DNA of 64,000 nucleotides from CAVVST01 sp963750995 (GCA_963750995.1 CAVVST010000004.1:310001-374000), one strand, 5' to 3'; shown: positions 47,956-57,439, counted from the first letter of the stretch. Program-made: numbers and translations. Notes: a model not told the origin generated them from the sequence alone.

Positions 47956-49494
47956 CTACCGCCCGTATCTCTCTGTCCATTCCCTGAGCCGACGGGCAGC
48001 CGCGACCGCTTCCGCTTCCGTCAACAGCGCGTCCACCGGCCACGGCAGACGCCACGTCCAGTTCGAATCCGCCACCGTGGCGGGCTGATTGATGCGGTCC
48101 TGCCAGCCGAAGACGTCCTGGAGCGGCAGGATCAGCAGATCCGCGCCGGACGCCATCAGCATTGCGATCAGCGCGTCGCGCATGTGCTCGTGACCGGCTG
48201 ACCCCGCACGCAGCGAAGGAATCGCGCGCACGGCCTCCTTCTCCTCCGCAGGCGCGCCCTCCCACCAGGTGGCCATCGGCTCGGTATCGTGCGTGCCCGA
48301 GGTCGCCACCGCCAGGGCGGGGTAGTCGGCGGGGTCCTTGAACGGACGCCCTTCGGTGTGCCACTGCCGTTCCCAGCGCAACACCTTGTAGCCCGGCACC
48401 GACAGCCGCACGAGCGACGCGCGAACGAAGTCGGGAACGACGCCGAGGTCCTCGGCGATGATTTCGGTGCCCGGCTCGCGAAACACCTGCAGCACTCGCT
48501 CGCCGAGACGCGTCTGCTCGTCCTGCTCAGCCGGGGTGAACTGCGGACCGCCGCCGCCGTTCGAACGGAAGTAGGTCCGGTAAAACCCGACCAGATGATC
48601 GACGCGGTAGCCGTCAAACAGCACCGCGTTGCGGCGCGCGCGAGCGCGCAGCCAGTCGAAGTTGCGCTCGGCAAACACGTCCCAGCGGTAGACGGGCAGC
48701 CCCCAGTCCTGGCCGGTTTCGCTGAAGGCGTCAGGCGGTACGCCCACCGACGCGTCGAGGCGGAACTCGTCCTGCCGGGCCCAGACGTCGGCGCTGTCGC
48801 CGCTCACCATGAACGGCAGGTCGCCAAAGAGCGCGATGCCGTGTGCGGCTTCGCGCGCGGCCGCCCACTGGGTTTGCGCCACCCACTGCACGTACTGGCG
48901 GTAGAGGATCTCGTCAGCCAGTTCCTCGCGAACCTGCGCGAGCGCGCCGTGATCGCGGTTGCGCAGCGCCTCGGGCCATTCGAGCCACGGCCGCTCGTCG
49001 TGGCGCGCGTGCAGCGCCCGGAAGAGCGCATAGTCCGCCAGCCACGCTGCTTCGTCCTCGATGTATTTCCGCAGCGACGCGGCCCGCGGCGTGTCGGCGT
49101 TCCACTCGGCGTCCCTGAACCGGGCAAACGACCGGCGCAGTGCGACTTGTTTCAGCTCGCGGACGTTCGCATAGTCCACGGCCCGCGCCGCCCGCGCGAC
49201 CTCGATGCGGTCGCGCAGAGCCGGCTCGAGCCGCGCCTCGCCGCCAAGCGCTTCGAAGTCGGCGAGCTGTCGCAGGCTGATGAACTGCGGATCGATCGCC
49301 ATGGCGCTGAGCGCCGAGTACGGCGAACGCTCGCCCGGCGGCATCTCGTTGATGGGCAAGAGCTGCAGAATCCGCTGGCCGGCAGCCCGCAGCCACTCGC
49401 CAAACACGGGGATGTCGCTGATTTCGCCGACGCCCCAGCTTCCGGAGGACGGAATCGAAAAGAGCGGGACGAGAATGCCGGCGCGCCGTGGCAT
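47956..49494 (-). CDS. malQ: 4-alpha-glucanotransferase (amylomaltase)
   Basis: A 512-residue GH77 enzyme that transfers alpha-1,4-glucan segments between maltodextrins. The start RRAGILVPLFSIPSSGSWGVGEI, the nucleophile region FDGYRVDHLVGFYRTYF, the acid/base block EIIAEDLGVVP and GTHDTEPMATWW are all present. The length is normal. It overlaps the stop of the upstream aminotransferase gene (ATGA). Together with glgC it implies that the cell makes and recycles glycogen, although the genes are far apart. Confidence 0.95.
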   Translation of the reverse strand: MPRRAGILVPLFSIPSSGSWGVGEISDIPVFGEWLRAAGQRILQLLPINEMPPGERSPYSALSAMAIDPQFISLRQLADFEALGGEARLEPALRDRIEVARAARAVDYANVRELKQVALRRSFARFRDAEWNADTPRAASLRKYIEDEAAWLADYALFRALHARHDERPWLEWPEALRNRDHGALAQVREELADEILYRQYVQWVAQTQWAAAREAAHGIALFGDLPFMVSGDSADVWARQDEFRLDASVGVPPDAFSETGQDWGLPVYRWDVFAERNFDWLRARARRNAVLFDGYRVDHLVGFYRTYFRSNGGGGPQFTPAEQDEQTRLGERVLQVFREPGTEIIAEDLGVVPDFVRASLVRLSVPGYKVLRWERQWHTEGRPFKDPADYPALAVATSGTHDTEPMATWWEGAPAEEKEAVRAIPSLRAGSAGHEHMRDALIAMLMASGADLLILPLQDVFGWQDRINQPATVADSNWTWRLPWPVDALLTEAEAVAAARRLREWTERYGR

Positions 49495-50654
49495 CAGTCG
49501 CTCAGGAACTGCAAAAGGCGTGCGCTCGCCTCTTCAAAGACGGCAGAATTGGGCAGCAGGCTGACCACGATGTAGGCTTCCCGCGCGAAGTCGAAGAAGT
49601 AGCCCGGGTGGACCAGGATCCGTTCGCGGCGCAGCAGGTCGAGCACCAGATCCTCCTCGGATCTGGTGGAGGGCACGCGAATGACCGCCGACCACCCGCC
49701 TTCCACCGTCAGCGTTTCACAGGCCGGATACCGCGCCGTGGCCGCGCGCAGCGCCGCCAGGTTCTGCCTGATTCGCGCCTGGATCGCCGTGCGAACCGGG
49801 GCGCCGTCGCGCAGAAGGTGCGGCGCCGCCACCTGCACCGGCGTCCCTACTGACAGGTAACTGTCCGCGATCAATTCAAGCGCGTGGAGCGCCGTTTCAC
49901 GTTCGTCGGGCGGTCCGCCGGCGATGCACCAACTGAGTTTCAATTGCGGGAGCCCCACCGCCTTCGACAAACCGCCGAGCGTAAAGGACAGCACCGCGCT
50001 CCGCGCCGCGATATCCGTCACCGGGCTGATCGTTTCGAGCGGATAGTCGGCAAACACCTCGTCCGCGATGAGCGCCCAGCCGCGCGCACGACAAACGATC
50101 GACAATTCTGCGAGCTCGTCGGAGCGGACAAACGAGCCGGTAGGGTTATTGGGCGAGACGATCAGCAGCGCGCGGACGGCGGCGGGCGCGCGACGGATCG
50201 ACCCGATGTCGATCGTCCACCCGCCGTGGTACTCAAGTAAATACGGGTGCGCGGTGATCCCTTCAAGCGCCGTCAGGTGTTCGAACAGCGGATAGCTGGG
50301 CTGGGGGACGAGGACGCCTTCGCCGGGATCGCACAGCAGCTTGAACAGCCACGCGTATGCCTCACTGGTGCTCGCCGTCAGGAAGACCTGGTCGGGATCG
50401 ACGTGGACGCGGCGGCGCTGTTGATCCGCGGCAACCGCCGCGCGCGCCCCGGGCAAGCCGAAGGGGTGCGGCTCGTACTTCAGCGCACCGGGATCGGCGA
50501 GCGACTCGAGCAGCCGCGCAGGATACGGAATTCCGCACCGGGTGGGATTCGATTCCGTCAGGTCGACGATGGGCGCGCTCCCTGCGCGCAACTCGGCGAG
50601 CGCGCGCGTGACCGCGTTGGCCTCTGCATGCGGTGGCACGCGGCGCGAGATCAC
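49494..50654 (-). CDS. PLP-dependent aminotransferase, class I/II
   Basis: The GTG at 50654 shares GTGA with the stop of the preceding nuclease gene, which supports this start over the longer frame to 50798. The 386-residue protein has TESNPTRCGIPYP near the N-terminus, PSYPLFEHL, IVSPNNPTGSFV, ADEVFADY and the PLP-lysine region TLGGLSKAVGLPQLKLSW. It resembles alanine/aspartate-type aminotransferases; the amino donor cannot be named. Both ends overlap their neighbours, so beta-CASP nuclease, aminotransferase and malQ are one translation-coupled unit despite unrelated roles. Confidence 0.92.
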   Translation of the reverse strand: MISRRVPPHAEANAVTRALAELRAGSAPIVDLTESNPTRCGIPYPARLLESLADPGALKYEPHPFGLPGARAAVAADQQRRRVHVDPDQVFLTASTSEAYAWLFKLLCDPGEGVLVPQPSYPLFEHLTALEGITAHPYLLEYHGGWTIDIGSIRRAPAAVRALLIVSPNNPTGSFVRSDELAELSIVCRARGWALIADEVFADYPLETISPVTDIAARSAVLSFTLGGLSKAVGLPQLKLSWCIAGGPPDERETALHALELIADSYLSVGTPVQVAAPHLLRDGAPVRTAIQARIRQNLAALRAATARYPACETLTVEGGWSAVIRVPSTRSEEDLVLDLLRRERILVHPGYFFDFAREAYIVVSLLPNSAVFEEASARLLQFLSD

Positions 50655-52027
50655 ACGTCGATCCGTTCGCCGTGCGACGGCAGATACGGCTGCCACCCGA
50701 AACGATCCGTGACGAACGCGCGCAGCGCGTCCATCGGACCGGCTTCGCCGTGGACCAGGCATAGGCGGGCCGGCGCCTGCGGCAGCGTGGCGAGCCATCG
50801 CACGATCTCTCCGCGATCGGCATGCGCCGACATCGAGTCGATCTTCGCAATGCGCGCGGCAACCGGAACATGCCGCCCGTGGATCTTGACGTCGCGCGCG
50901 CCGTCCACCAGGAGACGGCCGCGCGTGCCGACCGCCTGGTAGCCGACAAACAGCACCGTCTGCCGGGGGTCGGGCAGCGCCGCCGCCATGTGATGCAGGA
51001 CCCGACCGCCCGTGGCCATGCCGCTCGACGAGATCACAATCGCCGGCTTGCGGCTGGCCGTCAGTTCCTTCGACTGTTTTGGCGAGGCGACGAGGTGAAA
51101 CCTGGCGGTCGCGAACGCCGAGACGCCTCTCTGCTCCGGCCGCATGTCCTCGTCGAGCTCCGAGACGCGCGCAGTGTAAAAGCGGAGCGCCTCGTTGGCC
51201 ATCGGACTGTCAACATGGACCGGCAGGGCAGGGATCCGGCTTTCGCTTTCGAGGCGCCGGATCCAGTACAGCACCTCGCCGACGCGGCCGATGGCGAACG
51301 CCGGGATGATCAGTTTGCCGCCGCGGCGAACGGTGTCGCGAATGATGTCCGCGAGTTCCTCACCGTTGTCGTCCCGCTCGTGGTCGCGATCGCCGTAGGT
51401 CGATTCCACCAGGACGAGATCGGCCGCCACCGCGTCGGCCGGATCGCGCAGCACGGGACGGCCATATCGTCCGAGGTCGCCGCCAAACAGGATGCGCTTG
51501 CCGTCCGCCAGCCGCGCGAGGATGTACGCCGATCCGAGCAGATGGCCGGCCGGCGAGAAGCTCACGGTGACTCCCGGCGCGACCTCCACCGGCGTGTCGT
51601 ACTTGACGTGATGGAGCTGCTTCAACGCGCGGAGCGCGTCGGCCTCGCCGTACAGCGGCAGCGCCTGCTCATGCTTCGCGAAGCGATGCTTGTTGGCGAA
51701 GCGCGCATCTTCTTCCTGGATGCGGCCTGAGTCCGGCAGCACGAGGCCGCACAGGTCGGCAGTGCCGGCCGTGCAGTACACCTGCCCCTGGAATCCGAGC
51801 GCACACAGCCGCGGCAGGTAGCCGACATGATCAAGGTGCGCGTGCGTCAGCACCACCGCATCGATGGTATTCGGCAGAACGGGAAAGGGCTCCCAGTTCC
51901 GCAGCCGGAGCTCCTTCAATCCCTGGAAAAGTCCGCAGTCGATGAGCACGCGGCGGCCGCCGTGTTCGAGCAGGTATTTCGAGCCGGTAACGGTGCGCGC
52001 GGCGCCCAGAAAGGTGAGTTGAGCCAC
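50651..52027 (-). CDS. MBL-fold beta-CASP RNA nuclease-like protein
   Basis: A 458-residue protein. The metallo-beta-lactamase motif is LTHAHLDHVGYLP, preceded by VLIDCGLFQG. Metal ligands continue in FSPAGHLLGSAY and FGGDLGR, with VESTYGDRDH. The beta-CASP cap includes AIVISSSGMATGGRVLHH, and a C-terminal His motif is in DSMSAHADRGE. This set is typical of the RNA-processing (CPSF73/Ysh1-like) branch found in many bacteria. It probably cleaves RNA. The start is 36 bases from the divergent S9 peptidase. It is the first gene of a coupled operon with an aminotransferase and malQ. Confidence 0.92.
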   Translation of the reverse strand: MAQLTFLGAARTVTGSKYLLEHGGRRVLIDCGLFQGLKELRLRNWEPFPVLPNTIDAVVLTHAHLDHVGYLPRLCALGFQGQVYCTAGTADLCGLVLPDSGRIQEEDARFANKHRFAKHEQALPLYGEADALRALKQLHHVKYDTPVEVAPGVTVSFSPAGHLLGSAYILARLADGKRILFGGDLGRYGRPVLRDPADAVAADLVLVESTYGDRDHERDDNGEELADIIRDTVRRGGKLIIPAFAIGRVGEVLYWIRRLESESRIPALPVHVDSPMANEALRFYTARVSELDEDMRPEQRGVSAFATARFHLVASPKQSKELTASRKPAIVISSSGMATGGRVLHHMAAALPDPRQTVLFVGYQAVGTRGRLLVDGARDVKIHGRHVPVAARIAKIDSMSAHADRGEIVRWLATLPQAPARLCLVHGEAGPMDALRAFVTDRFGWQPYLPSHGERIDV

Positions 52028-52063
52028 GCGGCCACAATATCAGGCGTCTGCTATCCTGTCGCT

Positions 52064-54313
52064 ATGGCTGCAGCATTTCGCCTCTCGGCGTGCCTTTGCC
52101 TGGGCGCGGCGGCACTCGCCGTCAGCGTGTCCGCCCAGGCGCCGGCGCACGAGCTCACGCTCGACGCCATTTACGATCCTGAGAACCGCGTGGATTTCAG
52201 CGGCACGCCGCCCACATCGCTGCGATGGGTCGACGAGGCGAACTACCTGCAGATGCGCCGCGCCGGCCGCGGCGTCGAATGGCTCACGGTCGAGGCGATA
52301 TCCGGACGAACCTCTCCGCTGTTCGACGCGGCCCGGATGGAAAACGCGCTTGCCGCGCTGCCCGGCATGACCCGCGACAAGGCCGCGGACAGCTCGCGAT
52401 CGGCGGACATCACGTTCAACCCGTCGCGCACCGGTGGACTCGTCAGCATTGACGACGACCTCTATTTCTACGACTTCAGCGCCGACCGCGCCGCGCGGCT
52501 GACATCGGCGGCGGGCGCTGAAGAGGAGGCCGCCTTCAGCCCGAACGGCCGCAACGTCGCGTTCGTGCGTGGCAACAATCTCCACGTGGTCGATATCGCC
52601 GACCGACAGGAGCGCGCGCTGACCAGCGACGGGTCGTCGTTTCTCCTCAACGGCAAGCTCGATTGGTTGTACCAGGAAGAGATTTACGGACGAGGTCGGT
52701 TTCGCGGCTATTGGTGGAGTCCTGACTCGACGCGCATCGCCTTCCTCCAGCTCGACGAGCGGCCGGTCCCGGAGTACACCGTCCCAGACGACATCCCGTA
52801 CCGGCAGAACGTCGAAGTTACCGACTACCCGAAGGCCGGCGATCCGAATCCGCTCGTCAAACTTGCAGTCGTCTCCGCCGCCGGCGGCAACGTGTCTTGG
52901 GTTGACGCCCGTGATTACGTGCCCGCCGACATGCTGATCGTCGACGTTGACTGGGCGCCGGCGACAGGCAGCGTGGTGTACCAGGTTCAGGACCGCGAGC
53001 AGACGTGGCTCGATCTGAACTCCGCGGACCCGGCCTCGGGACGTTCCCGCCGCCTATTCCGCGAAACCACGAAGGCCTGGGTGAACGCGAACGGCAGCCC
53101 GACCTGGCTCAAGGACGGGTCGTTCCTCTGGTTCAGCGAGCGAAACGGTTTCAAGCACCTGTATCACTACCGCGCCGACGGCAAGCTGGTCCGGCAGGTC
53201 ACCGACGGGCGCTGGGAGATCCGCTCGCTCTACGGAGTTGACGAGCGTCGCGGCGTCGTCTACTTCGACGCCGGCGCCCGCCGTCACATCGACACGGACA
53301 TTTTTCGCGTCGGGCTCGACGGATCGGCCATGACGCGGGTCTCGACCACGGACGGCACCCACCGCGCGATCTTCAATCCCTCGTTTTCGCAGTACATCGA
53401 CGTGTGGAGCGACGCTGTGACACCCACGCAGGTCCGGCTGCATCGCGCAGACGGAGCCGAAGTCCGCCTCATCGACGCCAACCCGGTCGAGTCGCTGTCG
53501 CAGTACGAGCTGTCGAAGCCGGAGTTCGTGGAAGTCAAGGCACGGGACGGGTTCGTCATGGACGCGATGCTGATCAAGCCGCCCGACTTCGACGCGGCGC
53601 GCCGATATCCCGTTTACCAGCTCACATACGCCGGCCCGACCAGCGCCTACGTGCGCAACCAGTGGGGCGGCACGACATTCATGTACCACCAGCTTCTCGC
53701 GCAGCACGGCGTAATCGTCTGGGTACTCGACAATCGCAGCGCCGGCGGCAAAGGCGCCGAGGCGCAGTGGCCGATCTACGGGAAGCTCGGCGAACTGGAG
53801 CTGCAGGATCTCGAGGACGGCATCACGTGGCTCAAGGAGCAGCCCTACGTCGATGCAGCGCGCATCGCGCTCCACGGCTGGAGCTACGGCGGGTTCATGA
53901 CCGCCTACGCACTCACCCATAGCACCAGCTGGGCGTCGGGCATCGCCGGCGCCCCTGTCACCGACTGGCGCAACTACGACACGGTCTACACCGAGCGCTA
54001 CATGAAGACCCCGCGCAACAACCCGGGCGGCTACCGCGATACGGCGCCGCGGTTTGCGGCCGACAAGCTCCGCGGGAAGATGCTGTTGATTCACGGCGGC
54101 ATCGATGACAACGTGCACCGGCAGAACTCGGAGCAGTTCGCCTACGAGCTCCAGCGCCTGGGCAAGCCGTTCGAGATGATGATCTACCCGCGGCAGCGCC
54201 ACGGCTTCACCGATCCACGGCTCAACCGGCATCTCCGCCAGCTGATGTTCGACTTCGTCCTGCGGACGGTCGGCGACACGCCGTCTCCAGCCGCCGCGAG
54301 CGCCTCCCGCTAA
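52064..54313 (+). CDS. Secreted S9-family peptidase (DPP-IV-like)
   Basis: A 749-residue protein from ATG 52064. A signal peptide (ending AVSVSAQ) is followed by an N-terminal beta-propeller (about 40-480) with GYWWSPDSTRIAF and EYTVPDDIPYRQNVEV. The catalytic alpha/beta hydrolase domain has the serine in GWSYGGFMTAYAL, the acid in HGGIDDNVHRQ and the His in PRQRHGF. It should remove dipeptides from peptides in the periplasm. The frame opens earlier at 51827, but that segment is antisense to the nuclease gene. The MetF-like gene follows after eight bases. Confidence 0.94.
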   Translation: MAAAFRLSACLCLGAAALAVSVSAQAPAHELTLDAIYDPENRVDFSGTPPTSLRWVDEANYLQMRRAGRGVEWLTVEAISGRTSPLFDAARMENALAALPGMTRDKAADSSRSADITFNPSRTGGLVSIDDDLYFYDFSADRAARLTSAAGAEEEAAFSPNGRNVAFVRGNNLHVVDIADRQERALTSDGSSFLLNGKLDWLYQEEIYGRGRFRGYWWSPDSTRIAFLQLDERPVPEYTVPDDIPYRQNVEVTDYPKAGDPNPLVKLAVVSAAGGNVSWVDARDYVPADMLIVDVDWAPATGSVVYQVQDREQTWLDLNSADPASGRSRRLFRETTKAWVNANGSPTWLKDGSFLWFSERNGFKHLYHYRADGKLVRQVTDGRWEIRSLYGVDERRGVVYFDAGARRHIDTDIFRVGLDGSAMTRVSTTDGTHRAIFNPSFSQYIDVWSDAVTPTQVRLHRADGAEVRLIDANPVESLSQYELSKPEFVEVKARDGFVMDAMLIKPPDFDAARRYPVYQLTYAGPTSAYVRNQWGGTTFMYHQLLAQHGVIVWVLDNRSAGGKGAEAQWPIYGKLGELELQDLEDGITWLKEQPYVDAARIALHGWSYGGFMTAYALTHSTSWASGIAGAPVTDWRNYDTVYTERYMKTPRNNPGGYRDTAPRFAADKLRGKMLLIHGGIDDNVHRQNSEQFAYELQRLGKPFEMMIYPRQRHGFTDPRLNRHLRQLMFDFVLRTVGDTPSPAAASASR

Positions 54314-54321
54314 GCACGTAC

Positions 54322-55173
54322 GTGTCGTTCCTGGGGTCGCTGCAGTCAGGACACACGGTGATCGCGGCGGAGCTCCGGCCGCCGCGCGCCGAGCTGGGAT
54401 CCGCCGAGGGCATGGACGCGTGGATCGACACCTATCACGCCGTCCGCGCCCTGACGCGCCAGGATGTCGCCGTGTTCCTTACCGACAGCGCGGTCGGTAC
54501 GCAGGAAGAAAACAACCTGCGTCACCTCGTTACCAATCTCGGGCGCGATCTGCCCCGCGATCGTGTCGTGCCGTTCCTGACAACGAAGCACTCGCTCGAG
54601 TTCTGTCTGAGCTACGCCGAGCAGGCGTGGCAGCATGGGTTTCCGGCGCTGGTCGTCCTCGGCGGCGATCGGACGCTCGGCCGTCAGCGGTGCGTCGATC
54701 ACGCGTGGGAGCTGCGCCGTCAAATCCGGATGCGCGAGCCCAGTCTGCAGCTCGGAGGATGGGCGAATCCCTACGCGGACCCGGCGCAGCAGGTGGATTA
54801 CCTGATGCATGAGACCGCGACCGCCGACTTCTACTTGACGCAGGTCGTCAGCCATCTCGACCGGGCGCCGATCGCCCGCTTCATCGAGGAAACGCATCGT
54901 CGCAGCCTGGCGCTGCCAGGTATGTTCGGCGTCTTCTATTACCGCAGTGCGAACCCCCGGACGCTCGAGCAGTTGAGCCGGTTTCTTCCGGTACCCGTTG
55001 CGGCGCTTGCCGCCGAGTTCGAAGCCGGTGCGTCTTCCGTCGATGTCTGTGCGCGCACGGTGCGCGCGATGATGGAGGTCGGCGCTCGGCACTTCTACAT
55101 CAGCAATCTGCCGCTGAACCGGGCCACGGCCACGCTCAACGCGATCCTCGAACGCGTCGGGGCGCTGACGTAA
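54322..55173 (+). CDS. Methylenetetrahydrofolate reductase-like protein
   Basis: A 283-residue protein starting with GTG, eight bases after the S9 peptidase stop. It has family features such as AAELRPPRAELG (the usual E-x-PP block), VVLGGDRTLG, NPYADPAQQVDYLMHETATA and ADFYLTQVVSHLD. The barrel and flavin-site residues fit MetF/MTHFR, but the similarity is at family level; it could instead be a relative acting on another one-carbon or corrinoid substrate. No reductase partner domain is attached. The following gene encodes a DUF2231-Rieske protein on the same strand. Confidence 0.85.
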   Translation: MSFLGSLQSGHTVIAAELRPPRAELGSAEGMDAWIDTYHAVRALTRQDVAVFLTDSAVGTQEENNLRHLVTNLGRDLPRDRVVPFLTTKHSLEFCLSYAEQAWQHGFPALVVLGGDRTLGRQRCVDHAWELRRQIRMREPSLQLGGWANPYADPAQQVDYLMHETATADFYLTQVVSHLDRAPIARFIEETHRRSLALPGMFGVFYYRSANPRTLEQLSRFLPVPVAALAAEFEAGASSVDVCARTVRAMMEVGARHFYISNLPLNRATATLNAILERVGALT

Positions 55174-55220
55174 GGCCGACCATCCCTCTCCCGGCGGAGC
55201 TTTTGCAGCGAACGGCGTCC

Positions 55221-56000
55221 ATGAGAAGCCGAGCTTCAATCAAAAGCCATCCCATCCACCCGATGCTCGTCACCTATCCATTCGCGTTCCTCACGGGCGG
55301 CTGGGGCTTCGGCATGGCTGGGGCGATATGGCGGCGCGACGAATTGAACACGGTCTCGCGGTACCTGGTTCCGACCGGCGTCGTCGCGGGACTGCTCGCG
55401 GCCGTCCCTGGCATCATCGACTACCGCTATAGCGTGCCGCCGCAGAGTTCGGCCAGGGAACGGGCGACCAAGCATGCGATCGTGAACACCACCGCCCTCG
55501 CGCTGTTCACCGCCGGATGGCTCCTGGGCAGGCGATCACGCCGTACGGCGATGCCGCTCGCGCTGCAGACGCTGGGAGCCGCGGCGATCTCCGCCGGCGG
55601 CTGGCTCGGCGGCACACTGGCCTACCGAAACCAGATCGGGGTCGATCATCGCTATGCGGACGCGGGCAAATGGCACGAAGAGACCCGCAGCAGTCACCGG
55701 GCGCGAGCCCTCACGTCGGCGGCCGCCCCTCTGGGCGTCAACCAGATGAAGCTGGTGCACGTCGACGAGGAACGCATCGTCGTCGCGCGGACGGAACGCG
55801 GGCCCGCCGCCTTCCAGGACCGGTGTACGCATAGAGGGGGACCGCTGTCGGATGGCGTGCTGATCTGCGGTGTCGTCCAGTGCCCGTGGCACGGGTCGCA
55901 GTTCGACGTCGAGACTGGTGCGGTCAAATGCGGACCGGCGGAAGAGAAAATCCGGACGTACGAGATTGAGCCGGCGCATGTGCCGGTCAAGAGCGCGTAA
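55221..56000 (+). CDS. DUF2231 membrane domain fused to a Rieske iron-sulfur domain
   Basis: From ATG 55221 the protein has 259 residues (TTG 55203 is an alternative start). The first 145 residues show four membrane helices of the DUF2231 type, beginning HPIHPMLVTYPFAFLTGG. The C-terminal 90 residues are a Rieske domain with CTHRGG and CPWHGSQF; the 2Fe-2S cluster would be held by two Cys and two His. The disulfide-forming cysteines of respiratory Rieske proteins are absent, as in ferredoxin-type Rieske domains. It probably carries electrons at the membrane. The fusion is uncommon, and no oxygenase or cytochrome partner is near. Confidence 0.9.
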   Translation: MRSRASIKSHPIHPMLVTYPFAFLTGGWGFGMAGAIWRRDELNTVSRYLVPTGVVAGLLAAVPGIIDYRYSVPPQSSARERATKHAIVNTTALALFTAGWLLGRRSRRTAMPLALQTLGAAAISAGGWLGGTLAYRNQIGVDHRYADAGKWHEETRSSHRARALTSAAAPLGVNQMKLVHVDEERIVVARTERGPAAFQDRCTHRGGPLSDGVLICGVVQCPWHGSQFDVETGAVKCGPAEEKIRTYEIEPAHVPVKSA

Positions 56001-56002
56001 CG

Positions 56003-56743
56003 CTATTTCAGGTGACGCCCGCCGTCCACTCGGATGGTTTCGCCCGTGATGAAATCGCTGTCGACGAGCGCGAGCACCGCTTTGGCGATTTCGATTTCGC
56101 CTCCCCACCGGCCGAGGGGCGTCGCGCGCTCCACCTGGTCGAACTCCTCGTCTGAGATGTTCTCGGGGGCCACGATCGGCCCTGGCGCGAGGGCGTTGAC
56201 CAGGATCTGATCCGGCGCCAGCTCCAGCGCCAACGCTTCGGTCAGCGCCATGACGCCCGCTTTTGCGACGTAGTAGGTGAGGTATCCCGGATACCGGGGA
56301 CGGCCGCTGCGGGCGACCCAGTCCGAGAAATTCACGATCCGGCCGCCGCGGACCCGCCGCATGTGAGGCACGGCCGCGCGCGCGCACAGCCACGCGGCAC
56401 GCAGGTCCACCGTCATCTGGCTTTCCCAGTCATCGACGTCCAGTTCGTCGAACGGCCTGGGTTTGTAGACCGACGCCATGTTGACGAGAATGTCCAGCCG
56501 GCCAAGCGCGGCGACCGTCCCGTCGATGACCCCTTGCGCCGCGTCCACCTCCGACAAGTCTGCCTGGAGAACGGCGGCGCGGCGCCCGAGAGCCCTGACG
56601 GCATTCGCCGTCTCCTCCGCCTCGGAGCGTGAAGAGCGGTAAACCAGCGCCACGTCGGCCCCGCCGCGCGACAGTTCCGTCGCCACGACCGACCCGATGC
56701 GCTTCCCGCCCGTAATCAGGGCAACCCGATTGGTAAGTTCCAT
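56003..56743 (-). CDS. SDR-family oxidoreductase, pteridine-reductase-like
   Basis: A 246-residue short-chain dehydrogenase. The nucleotide site is ALITGGKRIGSVVATEL, where the usual G-x3-G-x-G is altered to GGKRIG as in pteridine reductases. NMASVYKPRPF replaces the common NNAG. The catalytic pair is YYVAKAG, and the end reads FITGETIRVDGGRHLK. It should use NADPH; pterins or folates are possible substrates. It converges with the DUF2231-Rieske gene with two bases between stops. The MetF-like gene two genes away is also a folate-type enzyme, a weak contextual hint. Confidence 0.88.
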   Translation of the reverse strand: MELTNRVALITGGKRIGSVVATELSRGGADVALVYRSSRSEAEETANAVRALGRRAAVLQADLSEVDAAQGVIDGTVAALGRLDILVNMASVYKPRPFDELDVDDWESQMTVDLRAAWLCARAAVPHMRRVRGGRIVNFSDWVARSGRPRYPGYLTYYVAKAGVMALTEALALELAPDQILVNALAPGPIVAPENISDEEFDQVERATPLGRWGGEIEIAKAVLALVDSDFITGETIRVDGGRHLK

Positions 56744-56765
56744 GAGGTCCGCCCCAGTCTACGTC

Positions 56766-56831
56766 GGGGTCAGACTTGGGGTCGTCTACGTCGTAGGGTC
56801 GGACCTAGGTCTGACCCTTGGTCTGACCCTT
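56766..56831. repeat. Cluster of GGTCTGACCC-type repeats
   Basis: The 12-base unit ggtctgaccctt occurs twice in exact tandem (56808-56819 and 56820-56831). Its reverse complement core ggtcagac is at 56768-56775, and gacctaggtc (56802-56811) is a perfect palindrome. The GGGGTC core links it to the inverted repeat at 27554. It fills most of the 225-base gap before the CHRD gene, whose promoter may lie in or after it. Confidence 0.6.
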
Positions 56832-56968
56832 GTTCTCACCCCGAAAGGGTTTTCGGCAGCCGTAAGCGGCGGGAGCGCCGTTTCGCCGTATCTCGTTGAT
56901 ACAGCGTAGCGCCCAGCTGGTCTGTTTCCTGCTCCATGGCCGGCTCTGACACTCGACAAGGAGACGAC

Positions 56969-57439
56969 ATGACGAAGTTTCTCGGATTCTGCACCGGCGC
57001 GCTTGCGCTCGTGCTCGCGACGCACGCTTCCGCGCAGGTGACGTTGACGACGACGATGAACGGCGGAGAAGAGACCCCGGCCATCAATACCGGCATGGTA
57101 GGCACCGCCGAAGTCAGCGTGGACATCGCCAACCGGGAAGTTGCCGTCACCCTCAACGTCTTCAACACCCCGACGCCGACGACGGCCGGGCACATTCACG
57201 TCGGGCCTGCCGGGATCGCGGGTCCCGTGGTGCTCAATTTCCCCGCCGGCGTCGTCGGTCGCACCGGTGATTTTGCGATGACGTTCCGCCTGGGCGAGCG
57301 CGACTTCGTGGCGCGTCCGGCCCAGGGCATCAACACCCTAGACGACATCATCCAGGCGATTGTGAACGGCAATGCGTACGTCAACATCCACACCACCCAG
57401 AATCCGGGCGGCGAAATTCGGGGACAACTGAAGCGCTGA
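56969..57439 (+). CDS. Secreted CHRD-domain protein
   Basis: A 156-residue protein from ATG 56969, with AAGGAG at 56958-56963. The signal peptide ends near THASAQ. The rest is a CHRD domain: MNGGEETPAINTGMVGTAEV, TAGHIHVGPAGIAGPVVLNF and the terminal NPGGEIRGQLKR. In animals CHRD domains occur in chordin; in bacteria they are secreted beta proteins of unknown binding partner. The frame opens at 56936, but the RBS picks the later ATG. It is followed by another secreted protein gene. Confidence 0.93.
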   Translation: MTKFLGFCTGALALVLATHASAQVTLTTTMNGGEETPAINTGMVGTAEVSVDIANREVAVTLNVFNTPTPTTAGHIHVGPAGIAGPVVLNFPAGVVGRTGDFAMTFRLGERDFVARPAQGINTLDDIIQAIVNGNAYVNIHTTQNPGGEIRGQLKR

